Assembly: GCA_963784615.1 (NCBI GenBank)
Contig: CAWASG010000001.1
Span: 744,001-808,000, forward strand
Origin: UBA11403 sp963784615
GTDB lineage: Bacteria > Pseudomonadota > Gammaproteobacteria > Legionellales > Legionellaceae
Length of the DNA: 64,000 nucleotides
Reading direction: 5' to 3'
Below, piece by piece: positions 1-8,675 of this stretch; the first letter of the stretch is position 1; each line of letters opens with the position of its first letter. The translations under genes were made by a program, and so were the position numbers. Below the pieces are notes generated by a model. It worked only from the letters and a program-made list of their open reading frames with translations, was not told the origin of the DNA and did no database searches.

Positions 1-603
1 CATTTTTTTCAAAACAAGCAATTTGCTGCAGCGAAAACTTATTATGAACTTGCACTTGAAGAGACTCAAACCCACGTCCTTATCGTTCAACAACTCGGGG
101 TTTGCAATTTTAATTTAGGTAACTTTCAGCAGGCGGTCGCTCAATTTACTCAATTGATCGAAGCATGCCTCCAGCTTCAAAGAAATGCGGAATCAGTTAT
201 CACGTCGATTAAACGTATCTCGACCAATAACGATGATTCTTCAGTTTCAGAAGAAGATGATGATGATGAATTACACTTCCAACAAAGCAGCCGAAATCGA
301 TACATTCAACTTGGAGTTGGCGCTCGATTTTCACGCGCCATCTGTTATCAAGGGCTTCATTTATTTTCTCTTGCACGAACTGACCTCGATATGGCTCAGC
401 GACTTGCAAATAATGATACTGATGTCCTCGAGCAGATAGACGCGGCTCGTCGCAACATCCAAGCTCACGAAAGTGCTGCAAGCAGTGAATCAGGTTCCCA
501 GCCGATTCCAAGGAAACACTCACTGTTTTATCCAGCTGTGCAGCATCCCCCTTCAATGTCATCCTGCTCTGAGGGTTCTGCTTATTGTGAATGCTTTTTC
601 TAA
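1..603 (+). CDS. TPR-like protein, C-terminal part (truncated by window edge)
   Basis: The reading frame is open from the first base, so the start lies outside the window. The first 50 residues look like tetratricopeptide repeats: two helical units with the pattern of A-Y-x-LAL followed by LG-x-F-x-LG-x-F-x-A. An acidic stretch (EEDDDDE) follows, then another helical region containing FSRAICYQGLHLFSLARTDLD, again TPR-like. The last 40 residues are Ser/Pro-rich and end with two cysteines and two phenylalanines. TPR proteins usually mediate protein-protein contacts. The specific role is unknown; an effector is possible given the neighbourhood, but nothing in the fragment proves it. Confidence 0.6.
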   Translation, partial: HFFQNKQFAAAKTYYELALEETQTHVLIVQQLGVCNFNLGNFQQAVAQFTQLIEACLQLQRNAESVITSIKRISTNNDDSSVSEEDDDDELHFQQSSRNRYIQLGVGARFSRAICYQGLHLFSLARTDLDMAQRLANNDTDVLEQIDAARRNIQAHESAASSESGSQPIPRKHSLFYPAVQHPPSMSSCSEGSAYCECFF

Positions 604-716
604 TTTGAGAATAACTATTGATGTCCTGCACCAAGACTACGGAATATGTCAAGTACAATATATTTCAAGTTGAGCGATCTGGGGAGTTACAAATTTTTCG
701 GTTATTGAAAATTGGG

Positions 717-1916
717 CTACACCTGTATGATGACACTCAATACCCCTAGATCAGCGGCATCGACGCCTGATTGTGAGAAAGAATCTTTCCAGGCGCTTAT
801 CCCCTCAGACAGAGTTTGAATACATAACGCCGCACCATCCGCTGATAATCCGAAGGCCTCACTTGCTGATTGCAAGTTTCTGATGCTACTTTCTCTGCCA
901 TAAGATCCAACACCTAACGCTTGCTGTCCTTGAGCACTGATGATGGGTAGCATGTCATAAGCCGGGGATAATTTCCATTGTCCGGCACAGATATCAAATA
1001 TCATCCCATGATTTCTTCCATGATCATCAGTGTTACCTAGTAAGACATTTGCAACCATACGCCGGTAAAGTTCTCGGCAATCTTTTGTTGCATCAAACGC
1101 ATGTGCTCGCAGATGCCGCGCTAAGGCAATATAACTTTGTGGGTCATGATGTGCATCCGGAATGGGTTTAACACGATCGCTGTTGAATAGACTATGTGCA
1201 GAGATAAAGTGGATAGGTTGGGCGGGAAGACTATCAAAGCGTTTAATCATGTAGGCGTGCCGACCTTGTCCTAGAGAAACAAGTTTGGTTTCCGGCACAT
1301 CGAATCCTAATTTAGACAGTAATTGCATGCTGGCGTACTCAATCCGAGGCACATCGATCAAGTCATCTGGTCGACTGAATTTAACTAACCATGCCGCTTC
1401 CCCATCACTTACGGTTACTTTAGGGCGCGCGCCCCCCATGGATGAACCTGGGTCTAATAATCTCAGTTCATCGTCTGTCAGTTGGTGTTTAAGCAGCAAA
1501 TTTTCTGTGATAGTAGATAACTTATTAAGCAGATCAATGCTCGGGCTGGCTTGTAATGCTTTAGGGCGTGTTCTTGATAAACTAAACTGAAGACAGCCTA
1601 CACCCATCCCGCTGAGACGTAACAATCGTTCAACTTCGTTTCCAGGCAGACTATGATGATGCTGTAACACGATCCGATCGCCCCAACTATCTGGTCCTGC
1701 ATCAGAAAATACGCCAAATGTGTTTTTTAAATTGTGAACGGAGAAATGTTGAGGTGAAAGAGGTAAATTGACCGGATCAAGTGGATAGGCGGAGGGATGA
1801 TTTAGCCATTCATCACTATATTGAAAACCGCCTCGAAGACGAGAGGTATCTATTCTTCCTGCGAGAATAAGCCGGTCTTTGGATACAAGAGCGAATACAT
1901 AAGCATGATGATACAT
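717..1916 (-). CDS. hipA: HipA-family serine/threonine kinase toxin
   Basis: About 399 residues, in the normal range for HipA. HipA kinases are toxins of type II toxin-antitoxin pairs; the E. coli enzyme phosphorylates glutamyl-tRNA synthetase and causes growth arrest. The frame stays open 16 codons further upstream, but the ATG at 1916 gives a protein beginning MYHHAYVFAL, which matches a HipA N-terminus and avoids overlap with hipB. Visible motifs are GGARPK (Lys about 166), NTDDHGRN (Asp297-Asp298-His299, Asn302) for catalysis and PAYDMLP (Asp321) for metal binding. All kinase residues look intact. The gene follows hipB by 4 bp, so the pair is co-transcribed. Confidence 0.9.
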   Translation of the reverse strand: MYHHAYVFALVSKDRLILAGRIDTSRLRGGFQYSDEWLNHPSAYPLDPVNLPLSPQHFSVHNLKNTFGVFSDAGPDSWGDRIVLQHHHSLPGNEVERLLRLSGMGVGCLQFSLSRTRPKALQASPSIDLLNKLSTITENLLLKHQLTDDELRLLDPGSSMGGARPKVTVSDGEAAWLVKFSRPDDLIDVPRIEYASMQLLSKLGFDVPETKLVSLGQGRHAYMIKRFDSLPAQPIHFISAHSLFNSDRVKPIPDAHHDPQSYIALARHLRAHAFDATKDCRELYRRMVANVLLGNTDDHGRNHGMIFDICAGQWKLSPAYDMLPIISAQGQQALGVGSYGRESSIRNLQSASEAFGLSADGAALCIQTLSEGISAWKDSFSQSGVDAADLGVLSVIIQV

Positions 1917-1920
1917 TACG

Positions 1921-2229
1921 TTATCCCTTACGCTTGGATGCGCGATATCGTCGTCCCGTTTCATCCTTATGAGGTGCTGCGATATCTTGCAAACCGTCTA
2001 ATAAATTCAGCAAATCGAGCACGGCCACATAGGCGCCAATCGACGTATTTGGATCGCCTTTTTCGATATTCACATAGGTTGCCTTAGACATTAGGGATCG
2101 TTCTGCCATCATGGCTTGTGTGAATTGTCTTGCCACTCGTGCCTGGCGAATGTTTTCCCCTAAAATATTGAGTTGATCTAGGGCATCGCCTGAAATCCCT
2201 GCCAAAAATTTTTTTTCTGACATGACCAT
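1921..2229 (-). CDS. hipB: HipB-like antitoxin, XRE-family DNA-binding protein
   Basis: A 102-residue protein with a helix-turn-helix of the XRE/Cro type at about residues 22-75 (LGENIRQARVARQFTQAMMAE, then a second helix before a YVNIEKGD segment typical of the family). It lies directly upstream of hipA on the same strand, the standard antitoxin-toxin order. HipB proteins neutralise HipA and repress their own operon. A near-perfect palindrome in the upstream 40 bp is a plausible operator. A start two codons later (Met3) cannot be excluded. Confidence 0.85.
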   Translation of the reverse strand: MVMSEKKFLAGISGDALDQLNILGENIRQARVARQFTQAMMAERSLMSKATYVNIEKGDPNTSIGAYVAVLDLLNLLDGLQDIAAPHKDETGRRYRASKRKG

Positions 2230-2230
2230 T

Positions 2231-2263
2231 ATACCGTACTATATCTGCATTATAGTACAGTAT
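2231..2263. promoter_or_regulatory. Palindromic operator candidate of hipBA
   Basis: Two 13-bp arms (2231-2243 and 2251-2263) pair with one mismatch across a 7-bp spacer; the inner 8 bp (GTACTATA / TATAGTAC) pair perfectly. It lies immediately upstream of the hipB start, where HipB-type repressors bind. AT-rich TATA-like steps inside the arms would also suit a -10 region. Binding is inferred, not shown. Confidence 0.6.
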
Positions 2264-2283
2264 ACCATGCTATTTCATGTTAT

Positions 2284-5200
2284 TCAATAGAGTACATCTA
2301 CGCAGTCAGATTGAAACAGCTCATTTAACCGTTCGATCAATTGCTCACTGGGGGATACGCGCCATTTTGGGCCGAGGTTGATTGCGGCGGTGGCGTCTGC
2401 ATTTGAATAACGAACTTGTACCACGCATTCGCCTGGGTGGGTCTTTAAAGCCATCTGTAAATTGGATATGTCCGCATTGTTTTTATTGTTCAGCGTTATT
2501 TGCAGGCATTTTGCGTATCGAGAGCGTGCTTCTTCTAAGGTATAAAGCGCAAGAGCAATCATTTTGACGCCGCCATTATAATCATCCTGACCCAACTCAC
2601 CTTCAACGACCAATATGCTGCCTGTTTTGGCTTGTTCCAAAGCGCCTTCAAACTGCTCGGCAAACACCAAAATATCCTGTCGGGCGCTGGTATCTTCGAT
2701 GCTCAAAATAACCAGTTTCTTGTTCTTTTTCGTGATAATGGTTCGAAGCCCCGTGACCAAGCCGCAGATAAGGGCCTTTTTAGACGCCGATGGATTGAGT
2801 TGCGCAATACGCGTGGTGAATTTGGCGAGTTCACGGCAATAGGCATCACTTGGATGACCGGTGAGATAATAGCCTAGCGTTTCTTTTTCGCACTCTAATC
2901 GCTTTTTTTCAGTCCACGGCTTGCATTCGACATAATCACAGGCCTCTTCATCCATCAATGAAAACAAATCTAATTGACCACTGCTTGCATTGAGTTGATG
3001 GCGAACACCCCCTTGCATGGTTTTATCCAATGACTCAAACAAGACCGCCCGCTCAATTCCCCAGTCATCCACAGCCCCGCTTTTAATCAGGGTTTCCAAT
3101 ACACGGCGATTGACTTTACGTAAATCCAAACGTTGGCAGAAACTAAATAAATTTTTGTATAAGCCATTAGCCTCGCGCTCTTGAACTATCGATTGAATCG
3201 CCGCTTCACCTATCCCTTTAATCGCACCGAGGCCATAAATAATATGACCGGCATCATCCACGGTAAATTGATAATACGATTGATTCACCGAAGGGGTCAA
3301 AATCTTCAAATTCATGTGTTTGCATTCATTGACAAACGTCACGACTTTGTCGGTATTGTCCATATCAGATGACAGCACTGCCGCCATAAATGCCGCCGGA
3401 TAATGGGCTTTTAACCACGCCGTTTGATAGGCAACCAAAGCGTAGGCTGCAGAATGCGATTTGTTAAATCCGTAGCCTGCAAATTTTTCCATTAAATCAA
3501 AAATCGTGGTGGCAATTTTCTGATCGATCCCGCGGGCTACAGCACCACTGCTGAAAATTTCACGCTGTTGTGCCATTTCTTCGGGTTTTTTCTTACCCAT
3601 GGCTCGTCTCAGCAAATCTGCAGCGCCTAATGTATAATTGGCCAGCACCTGGGCGATTTGCATCACTTGCTCTTGGTAAAGAATAACCCCATATGTCGGC
3701 TTTAAAATAGGCTCCAAATCCGGGTGAAGGTAGATAACCTTGGCGCGTCCATGTTTTCGATCGATAAAGTCATCCACCATCCCTGACTGTAGCGGGCCAG
3801 GTCGAAATAACGCAACCAGTGCGATGATTTCTTCAAACGAATCCGGTTGCAAGCGGTTGATTAATTCTTTCATCCCGCGTGACTCGAGCTGAAAAACAGC
3901 GGTTGTTTGGCACTTTTTAAGCAACGCAAACGTTAAGGGATCATCCAAAGGAATGCGGCCAATTTGCACGGGTTCTAGCCCTGCTTTCGCTTGAAAATGG
4001 TTAACCGTTCGTAAGGCCCAGTCAATGATGGTTAATGTTCTAAGACCTAGGAAGTCAAATTTCACCAAGCCAACGGCTTCAACGTCATCTTTATCAAACT
4101 GGCTGACGATCTGGGTCGACCCTTCTTCACAGTAGATGGCTGAAAAATCGGTTAACTCGGAAGGCGAAATCACCACACCCCCTGCGTGTTTCCCTGCATT
4201 TCGCGTGATGCCTTCAAGTTTAAGCGCCAGATGAAAGAGCTCTTTCACCTCTTCTTCATTCTCTAGCCGGTGACGGAGTTCCTCGACTTGTTCGAGCGCT
4301 TTTTCAAGTGTGATGCCTATCTCAAAGGGGATTAATTTAGCCAGCTTATCGACAAATCCATAGGGATAACCCAGCACACGCCCCACATCTCTGACCACCG
4401 CTTTTGCGGCCATTGTACCGAAGGTAATAATCTGGGAAACGCTCTGCCTGCCGTATTTTGACGCCACGTAGTCAATCACGCGATCGCGCCCTTCCATGCA
4501 AAAGTCGATATCAAAATCCGGCATCGATACCCGCTCTGGATTCAAAAATCGCTCAAACAGTAGGTCATAGGCAAGCGGATCAAGATCGGTAATTCTTAAG
4601 ACATAAGCCACGAGTGAACCTGCACCTGAACCTCGTCCTGGGCCTACAGGAACGCCGTTATTAAGTGACCATTGAATAAAATCCGCGACGATTAGAAAAT
4701 AGCCGGCAAATCCCATGGCGTTAATCACATCGAGCTCGGTTTTCAATCGACTGTCGTATGGCTCACGTTTCGTTGCTACTTGCTCGCCGTAGCGTTCTAA
4801 TAGACGTGCTTCCAGGCCATTTTGGCTAAGCTGGGATAAATGCGCTTCAATGGTTGTATCCGGCGGCGTGGGAAAGTCAGGCAGGTAACTTTTGCCTAAC
4901 TCCAGTTTAACAGTGCAGCGTTTACTGATTTCTACACTATTTTGAACGGCTTGAGGTAAATCATGAAATAAAGCCACCATCTGGTCGGCGGATCGCAAAT
5001 ATTGCGCTTTATTGTAATTGCGCTCGCGGCGTGGATCAGACAGGGCATATCCTTCATGAATACACACCCGTGCTTCATGAGCTTCATAATCATCTTCATC
5101 CAGAAAGCAAACGCCATTGGTCGCAACGAGAGGCAGATGAAGGAGATCGGCAAGACGAACGGCTTCGGCGTTGTAGTCGGCTTCATTTGCCCGCCCCGTC

Positions 5201-5709
5201 CGTTGAACTTCAATATAAAATCGCTCGGGAAATATCGCCATCCAGTGTGTGGCAATGCGCTTGGCCCGCTCTTTATCACCGGCCAGTATAGCGCGCCCTA
5301 TCTCACCTCGGCAACCGCCGGACAAGGCAATCAGCCCTTCGGCGTGCTCGGCCACCCATTCAAGGTGAACGCGCGGTTGCCCTTGATATTGCCCCTGTTG
5401 ATAAGCTTTTGAAATCAGCTGTGTGAGATGACGATAGCCTTGAAGATTTTGACACAGCAAAATTAACGAAAACACGTCATCGGGTTTCTTAGGATCGTAA
5501 CAGGGTAACTCTGCACCAAAAATAGGTTTTACGCCCGCGGCTATGGCGCTTTTGTACACTTTCACCGCTGCAAACAAATTACAATAATCGGTGATCGCTA
5601 TGGCATTCATCCCACGCAGTGGCAGCGCATCCATCACATCGTCGATACGCAGCAAGCCGTCCACCAACGAAAACTCGCTGTGTGCTCTTAAATGTACAAA
5701 TTTACTCAT
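2284..5709 (-). CDS. dnaE: DNA polymerase III alpha subunit
   Basis: The replicative polymerase subunit of the DNA polymerase III holoenzyme. The ATG at 5709 gives MSKFVHLRAHSEFSLVDG, the canonical N-terminal PHP domain start, and a 1141-residue protein close to the usual 1160. The catalytic aspartates are visible as PDFDIDF (Asp400, Asp402) and KFDFLGL (Asp552), matching E. coli Asp401/403/555. The fingers and beta-binding region follow, then an OB-fold near the C-terminus (about 960-1050). The upstream frame is open for another 22 codons but lacks family similarity. No truncation is seen. Confidence 0.97.
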   Translation of the reverse strand: MSKFVHLRAHSEFSLVDGLLRIDDVMDALPLRGMNAIAITDYCNLFAAVKVYKSAIAAGVKPIFGAELPCYDPKKPDDVFSLILLCQNLQGYRHLTQLISKAYQQGQYQGQPRVHLEWVAEHAEGLIALSGGCRGEIGRAILAGDKERAKRIATHWMAIFPERFYIEVQRTGRANEADYNAEAVRLADLLHLPLVATNGVCFLDEDDYEAHEARVCIHEGYALSDPRRERNYNKAQYLRSADQMVALFHDLPQAVQNSVEISKRCTVKLELGKSYLPDFPTPPDTTIEAHLSQLSQNGLEARLLERYGEQVATKREPYDSRLKTELDVINAMGFAGYFLIVADFIQWSLNNGVPVGPGRGSGAGSLVAYVLRITDLDPLAYDLLFERFLNPERVSMPDFDIDFCMEGRDRVIDYVASKYGRQSVSQIITFGTMAAKAVVRDVGRVLGYPYGFVDKLAKLIPFEIGITLEKALEQVEELRHRLENEEEVKELFHLALKLEGITRNAGKHAGGVVISPSELTDFSAIYCEEGSTQIVSQFDKDDVEAVGLVKFDFLGLRTLTIIDWALRTVNHFQAKAGLEPVQIGRIPLDDPLTFALLKKCQTTAVFQLESRGMKELINRLQPDSFEEIIALVALFRPGPLQSGMVDDFIDRKHGRAKVIYLHPDLEPILKPTYGVILYQEQVMQIAQVLANYTLGAADLLRRAMGKKKPEEMAQQREIFSSGAVARGIDQKIATTIFDLMEKFAGYGFNKSHSAAYALVAYQTAWLKAHYPAAFMAAVLSSDMDNTDKVVTFVNECKHMNLKILTPSVNQSYYQFTVDDAGHIIYGLGAIKGIGEAAIQSIVQEREANGLYKNLFSFCQRLDLRKVNRRVLETLIKSGAVDDWGIERAVLFESLDKTMQGGVRHQLNASSGQLDLFSLMDEEACDYVECKPWTEKKRLECEKETLGYYLTGHPSDAYCRELAKFTTRIAQLNPSASKKALICGLVTGLRTIITKKNKKLVILSIEDTSARQDILVFAEQFEGALEQAKTGSILVVEGELGQDDYNGGVKMIALALYTLEEARSRYAKCLQITLNNKNNADISNLQMALKTHPGECVVQVRYSNADATAAINLGPKWRVSPSEQLIERLNELFQSDCVDVLY

Positions 5710-5738
5710 AATGAGACCACATTCGGATAATTTTGAAG

Positions 5739-5754
5739 TATAGCGTACGCTATA
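5739..5754. promoter_or_regulatory. 16-bp perfect palindrome upstream of dnaE
   Basis: TATAGCGTACGCTATA is self-complementary over its full length. It sits 30 bp upstream of the dnaE start and 20 bp downstream of the stop codon of the preceding same-strand gene. This could be a dimeric-repressor site over a dnaE promoter. No terminator-like T-run follows. Function is unknown. Confidence 0.4.
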
Positions 5755-5775
5755 TCGTACATCAAAAGAAGTCAC

Positions 5776-7332
5776 TCATGCGATTAAGCATCTTTCTTTT
5801 TGCAGTGGAGCAAAATCATCATTCTGTTCGCAAGCTTGAAATTCATTTTGCGCGCAATCTTGCGCAAAATATCCTCGAAAAAAACCTGGCAATTGAACGC
5901 TGTGCTCTCGGATTATAGGACAACGCAGGAGGATCGCTTTTACTGGCAGCTTAAGGCAATCTAACATGTCTTCTTCCTGAAATAATGCGTCCATTCGAGT
6001 CTCATGAGGTGTAAGCATGACCATCTCTTTTACTAGCCTTTCCCTCTTTTCCTCAAATGCAGCTCTATCATTCTGCTGTAAATGGGTTTCCATCACTACA
6101 AAACGGTAGATAAAACGCCATAAATTATTCAATAAAACAGACAAATCGAGTTGAGAGGCTTCGGGCACGTCAGACAGCAGTTCTTGAAGCCTGGGCAGGG
6201 TTATTCTATTGTAAATAAGCATTGCCTGGGGAAGGTGGTCTGAGACCAGGTCGACGTAATTTTCCAAGCAATTTTCATGATTCCTTGTTGGCAGTCCTGA
6301 AGCACAATCAAGCGAGAAAGAATGTAAGGGGTTTTGTACATATCGATCATGTCCATGAAACCACTTAATTCTTCGGGGCGGCTCATCAGGATTTAACGTG
6401 TCATATTCAAGCTCACCTGGTGAGTGTATCCGCTCGGGATAGTCCACTCGTCTCCAGACCAAATGGGCCATGGCTGAGAACTTGGTTAACGGATTACTCA
6501 TTTCTTTTATATTATAGCAACCACTGATCGTGATTTGATTGACCGATGCATATTTTTTTTGAAACAAATGATTTTTTACTTCTATAGAGTCGATGATATT
6601 TTTAACGGTATGTTTTGTGCAATCAACGTCGAAATATTCGCCCAGCGCAGTTAGCGTTTCCAACCCGGATTCAGCATGACTAAAGAGATGTGTTTCACCT
6701 GTCGTAGGGCAAATAGAATAGGTCATCACTCTGAGAAGCGGACGATATACTGTCTCATAAAGATGCCTGACCTGCTCCTTGCTCACCCATTCTTTTTTAA
6801 GGATGAAATGAAGATTCGCAAGCGACACCGTGTATTGATTCTCATGCCGTCCTAATAGTGCAAAGCGCTCCAGAGGGATTTCTTGAGCGGCTGGATTTAA
6901 TAAATATGATTCCATGTAGGTGATAAATTCAAAGCCATGATTGGACACATGAATTTGAACAAGGCCGCCTTGTCTGACAAACTCAGCCAAAAACCAGAGA
7001 ATGGTGATATCGAGCTGCCCCCTATCCGCAACGTCGTCCCCTAACAACCGAACCAGCACGTCTTTGTTGATAACCACGAATGATTTAACAGCGCACGCTA
7101 ATTCATCGATATAATCTTGTGTCCAAACGTGAGGGTCTGTTTTATACAACTCAACAAGTCTATAAAATTCAGCATCATCCATCAAAATAATGCCCTGTTT
7201 AATCAGAAAATAAACGAATTTAATGATGTTGCCGTGAAGATCACCAATCGTAGCCTCGGTTATTTTAAAAGCATGTTCGATGGGAACAGGTTTTTTATAG
7301 ATATTAACTTGTTGTATACTGAGAGTGTGCAT
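5776..7332 (-). CDS. PPP-type metallophosphatase-like protein with C-terminal CaaX box
   Basis: A 518-residue protein. The N-terminal half carries the ordered signature of PPP metallophosphoesterases: GDLHGN (30-35), GDDVADRG (98-105), SNHG (130-133), SHAESG (His219) and WFHGHDR (326-328). These would provide the two-metal ligands Asp31, His33, Asp99, Asn131, His219 and a later His. The second motif has one extra residue compared with the common GDxVDRG. Legionella effectors of the WipA type are divergent PPP phosphatases with similar motifs; relation to them is inference. The protein ends in Cys-Leu-Ile-Ala, a textbook CaaX prenylation box. There is no signal peptide or obvious membrane segment. 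It lies upstream of dnaE, 66 bp away. Confidence 0.7.
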   Translation of the reverse strand: MHTLSIQQVNIYKKPVPIEHAFKITEATIGDLHGNIIKFVYFLIKQGIILMDDAEFYRLVELYKTDPHVWTQDYIDELACAVKSFVVINKDVLVRLLGDDVADRGQLDITILWFLAEFVRQGGLVQIHVSNHGFEFITYMESYLLNPAAQEIPLERFALLGRHENQYTVSLANLHFILKKEWVSKEQVRHLYETVYRPLLRVMTYSICPTTGETHLFSHAESGLETLTALGEYFDVDCTKHTVKNIIDSIEVKNHLFQKKYASVNQITISGCYNIKEMSNPLTKFSAMAHLVWRRVDYPERIHSPGELEYDTLNPDEPPRRIKWFHGHDRYVQNPLHSFSLDCASGLPTRNHENCLENYVDLVSDHLPQAMLIYNRITLPRLQELLSDVPEASQLDLSVLLNNLWRFIYRFVVMETHLQQNDRAAFEEKRERLVKEMVMLTPHETRMDALFQEEDMLDCLKLPVKAILLRCPIIREHSVQLPGFFRGYFAQDCAQNEFQACEQNDDFAPLQKERCLIA

Positions 7333-7349
7333 ATCATTTTTTCCAAATA

Positions 7350-8675
7350 CTACTGATGATGCCGCGGATTAAAGGCATCCTCTACCGCATCGGCAAATAA
7401 GTTACTGGCTAAAACCAAGGTAAACATGAAAGCAAATGCGGCAATCATGGGCCACCAAACAATGGGATCGCGTGCGAGCTCAAGTCTTGCTGCATTGATC
7501 ATATTACCCCAACTCATGGTTAAAGGCGATACACCAACGCCAACATAAGACAACACTGCCTCTGCAAGAACGAGAAAACTAAAATCTAATACAAACGTAA
7601 TGATAACAATATGCATGACGTTTGGTAACAAATGTTTAAGGATGATTTTAAACGATCCGCTCCCCAATGCTTTTGCTGCTAGTACATAGTCGACTTCCTT
7701 CAGCTTCATTGCTTCTGCTCTTAACAATCGACATAAACTGGTCCAACTCGTCACACCCAAAATAAAACAAAGGGCCAGTAGGCGTGCATCGGCATTTTCC
7801 TCCAGCGTGGAAAATTGTTCGGGATGGTTCGTGATATACGTCTGCATCGACAACACCGATGCAGTAATCAACAATACGCCGGGAATAGAGCTGAGTGTGG
7901 TATAGATATATTGTATGACATCATCAATGACGCCCCCGAAATATCCTGCCGCTATCCCAAGCAATAAGGCCAAAGGCATCATAAACAACGTCGTTAAGAT
8001 CCCGATAATGAGGCCCGTGCGTATGCTCTTGATGGTTGAGTAAAAAATATCTTGCCCGATCTTACCTGTACCTAACACATGCAACTCACGAGATAACCAA
8101 TAACTCGCGCAGATGAAAAACAAACACGCCATGAGTGCCAAAAGACCTGCTATTGTTGTTTTACTCAAGTCACAAGAAAGGCGACGTTTGTAAAGTGACC
8201 TCATTAACGTGATCACACCAAAAAAGCCCAAAACGATAAACAGGCTCATTTGAAAAGCCTTCACCAAAATCGTAGATATCAGTTCTTGCTTTTGTGTCTC
8301 ACTCCGTAGCGTACTCGCAATATAGTCCAGTCTTGGGTGCGTCAACTTCATCTTTCCACCCTGTAACACTACTTCCGAAGTATACAAATGTAATGCCAAT
8401 GGTGCCGAGTAAGTTTTTTCATACACATCCCCTATCGGTGCCAGCATGTTATCAAGAAGGGAACGGGAATCCGGTTGAAAATGAATGGAATCCAACACGC
8501 CGATACTCAAAAAAAACAGCAAGACCACAGCAGAACTGACGGAAATGGGCTTCGAAACAACGCGCAGCCATGCCTGACGACTTGGAGGATGGCGTAAGCT
8601 GTTGAGTGTTAAAACCAATAGAACGGCCAACACGAGGAAAAAACATTTATCGGTCCATAGTAATCCCAAGCTCAT
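7350..8675 (-). CDS. Peptide-type ABC transporter permease (OppC/DppC family)
   Basis: A 441-residue inner-membrane permease. The C-terminal half holds the BPD transport domain with the EAA-type loop (EAMKLKEVDYVLAAKALGSGSFKIILKHLLPN), which contacts the ATPase. The N-terminal part is longer than usual, with two extra hydrophobic segments around a periplasmic region. The start overlaps the end of the upstream permease by 4 bp (ATGA), implying translational coupling. Substrate cannot be read from sequence; oligopeptide or dipeptide is the family norm. Confidence 0.88.
   Translation of the reverse strand: MSLGLLWTDKCFFLVLAVLLVLTLNSLRHPPSRQAWLRVVSKPISVSSAVVLLFFLSIGVLDSIHFQPDSRSLLDNMLAPIGDVYEKTYSAPLALHLYTSEVVLQGGKMKLTHPRLDYIASTLRSETQKQELISTILVKAFQMSLFIVLGFFGVITLMRSLYKRRLSCDLSKTTIAGLLALMACLFFICASYWLSRELHVLGTGKIGQDIFYSTIKSIRTGLIIGILTTLFMMPLALLLGIAAGYFGGVIDDVIQYIYTTLSSIPGVLLITASVLSMQTYITNHPEQFSTLEENADARLLALCFILGVTSWTSLCRLLRAEAMKLKEVDYVLAAKALGSGSFKIILKHLLPNVMHIVIITFVLDFSFLVLAEAVLSYVGVGVSPLTMSWGNMINAARLELARDPIVWWPMIAAFAFMFTLVLASNLFADAVEDAFNPRHHQ

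Noticed and set aside
674..690. A 14-base match (CTGGGGAGTTACAA) to the region near 34370
   Set aside because: Too short to call a repeat family; flanks are unrelated.
5002..5412. A 136-residue plus-strand frame inside dnaE
   Set aside because: Lies entirely opposite conserved dnaE coding sequence; no independent support.
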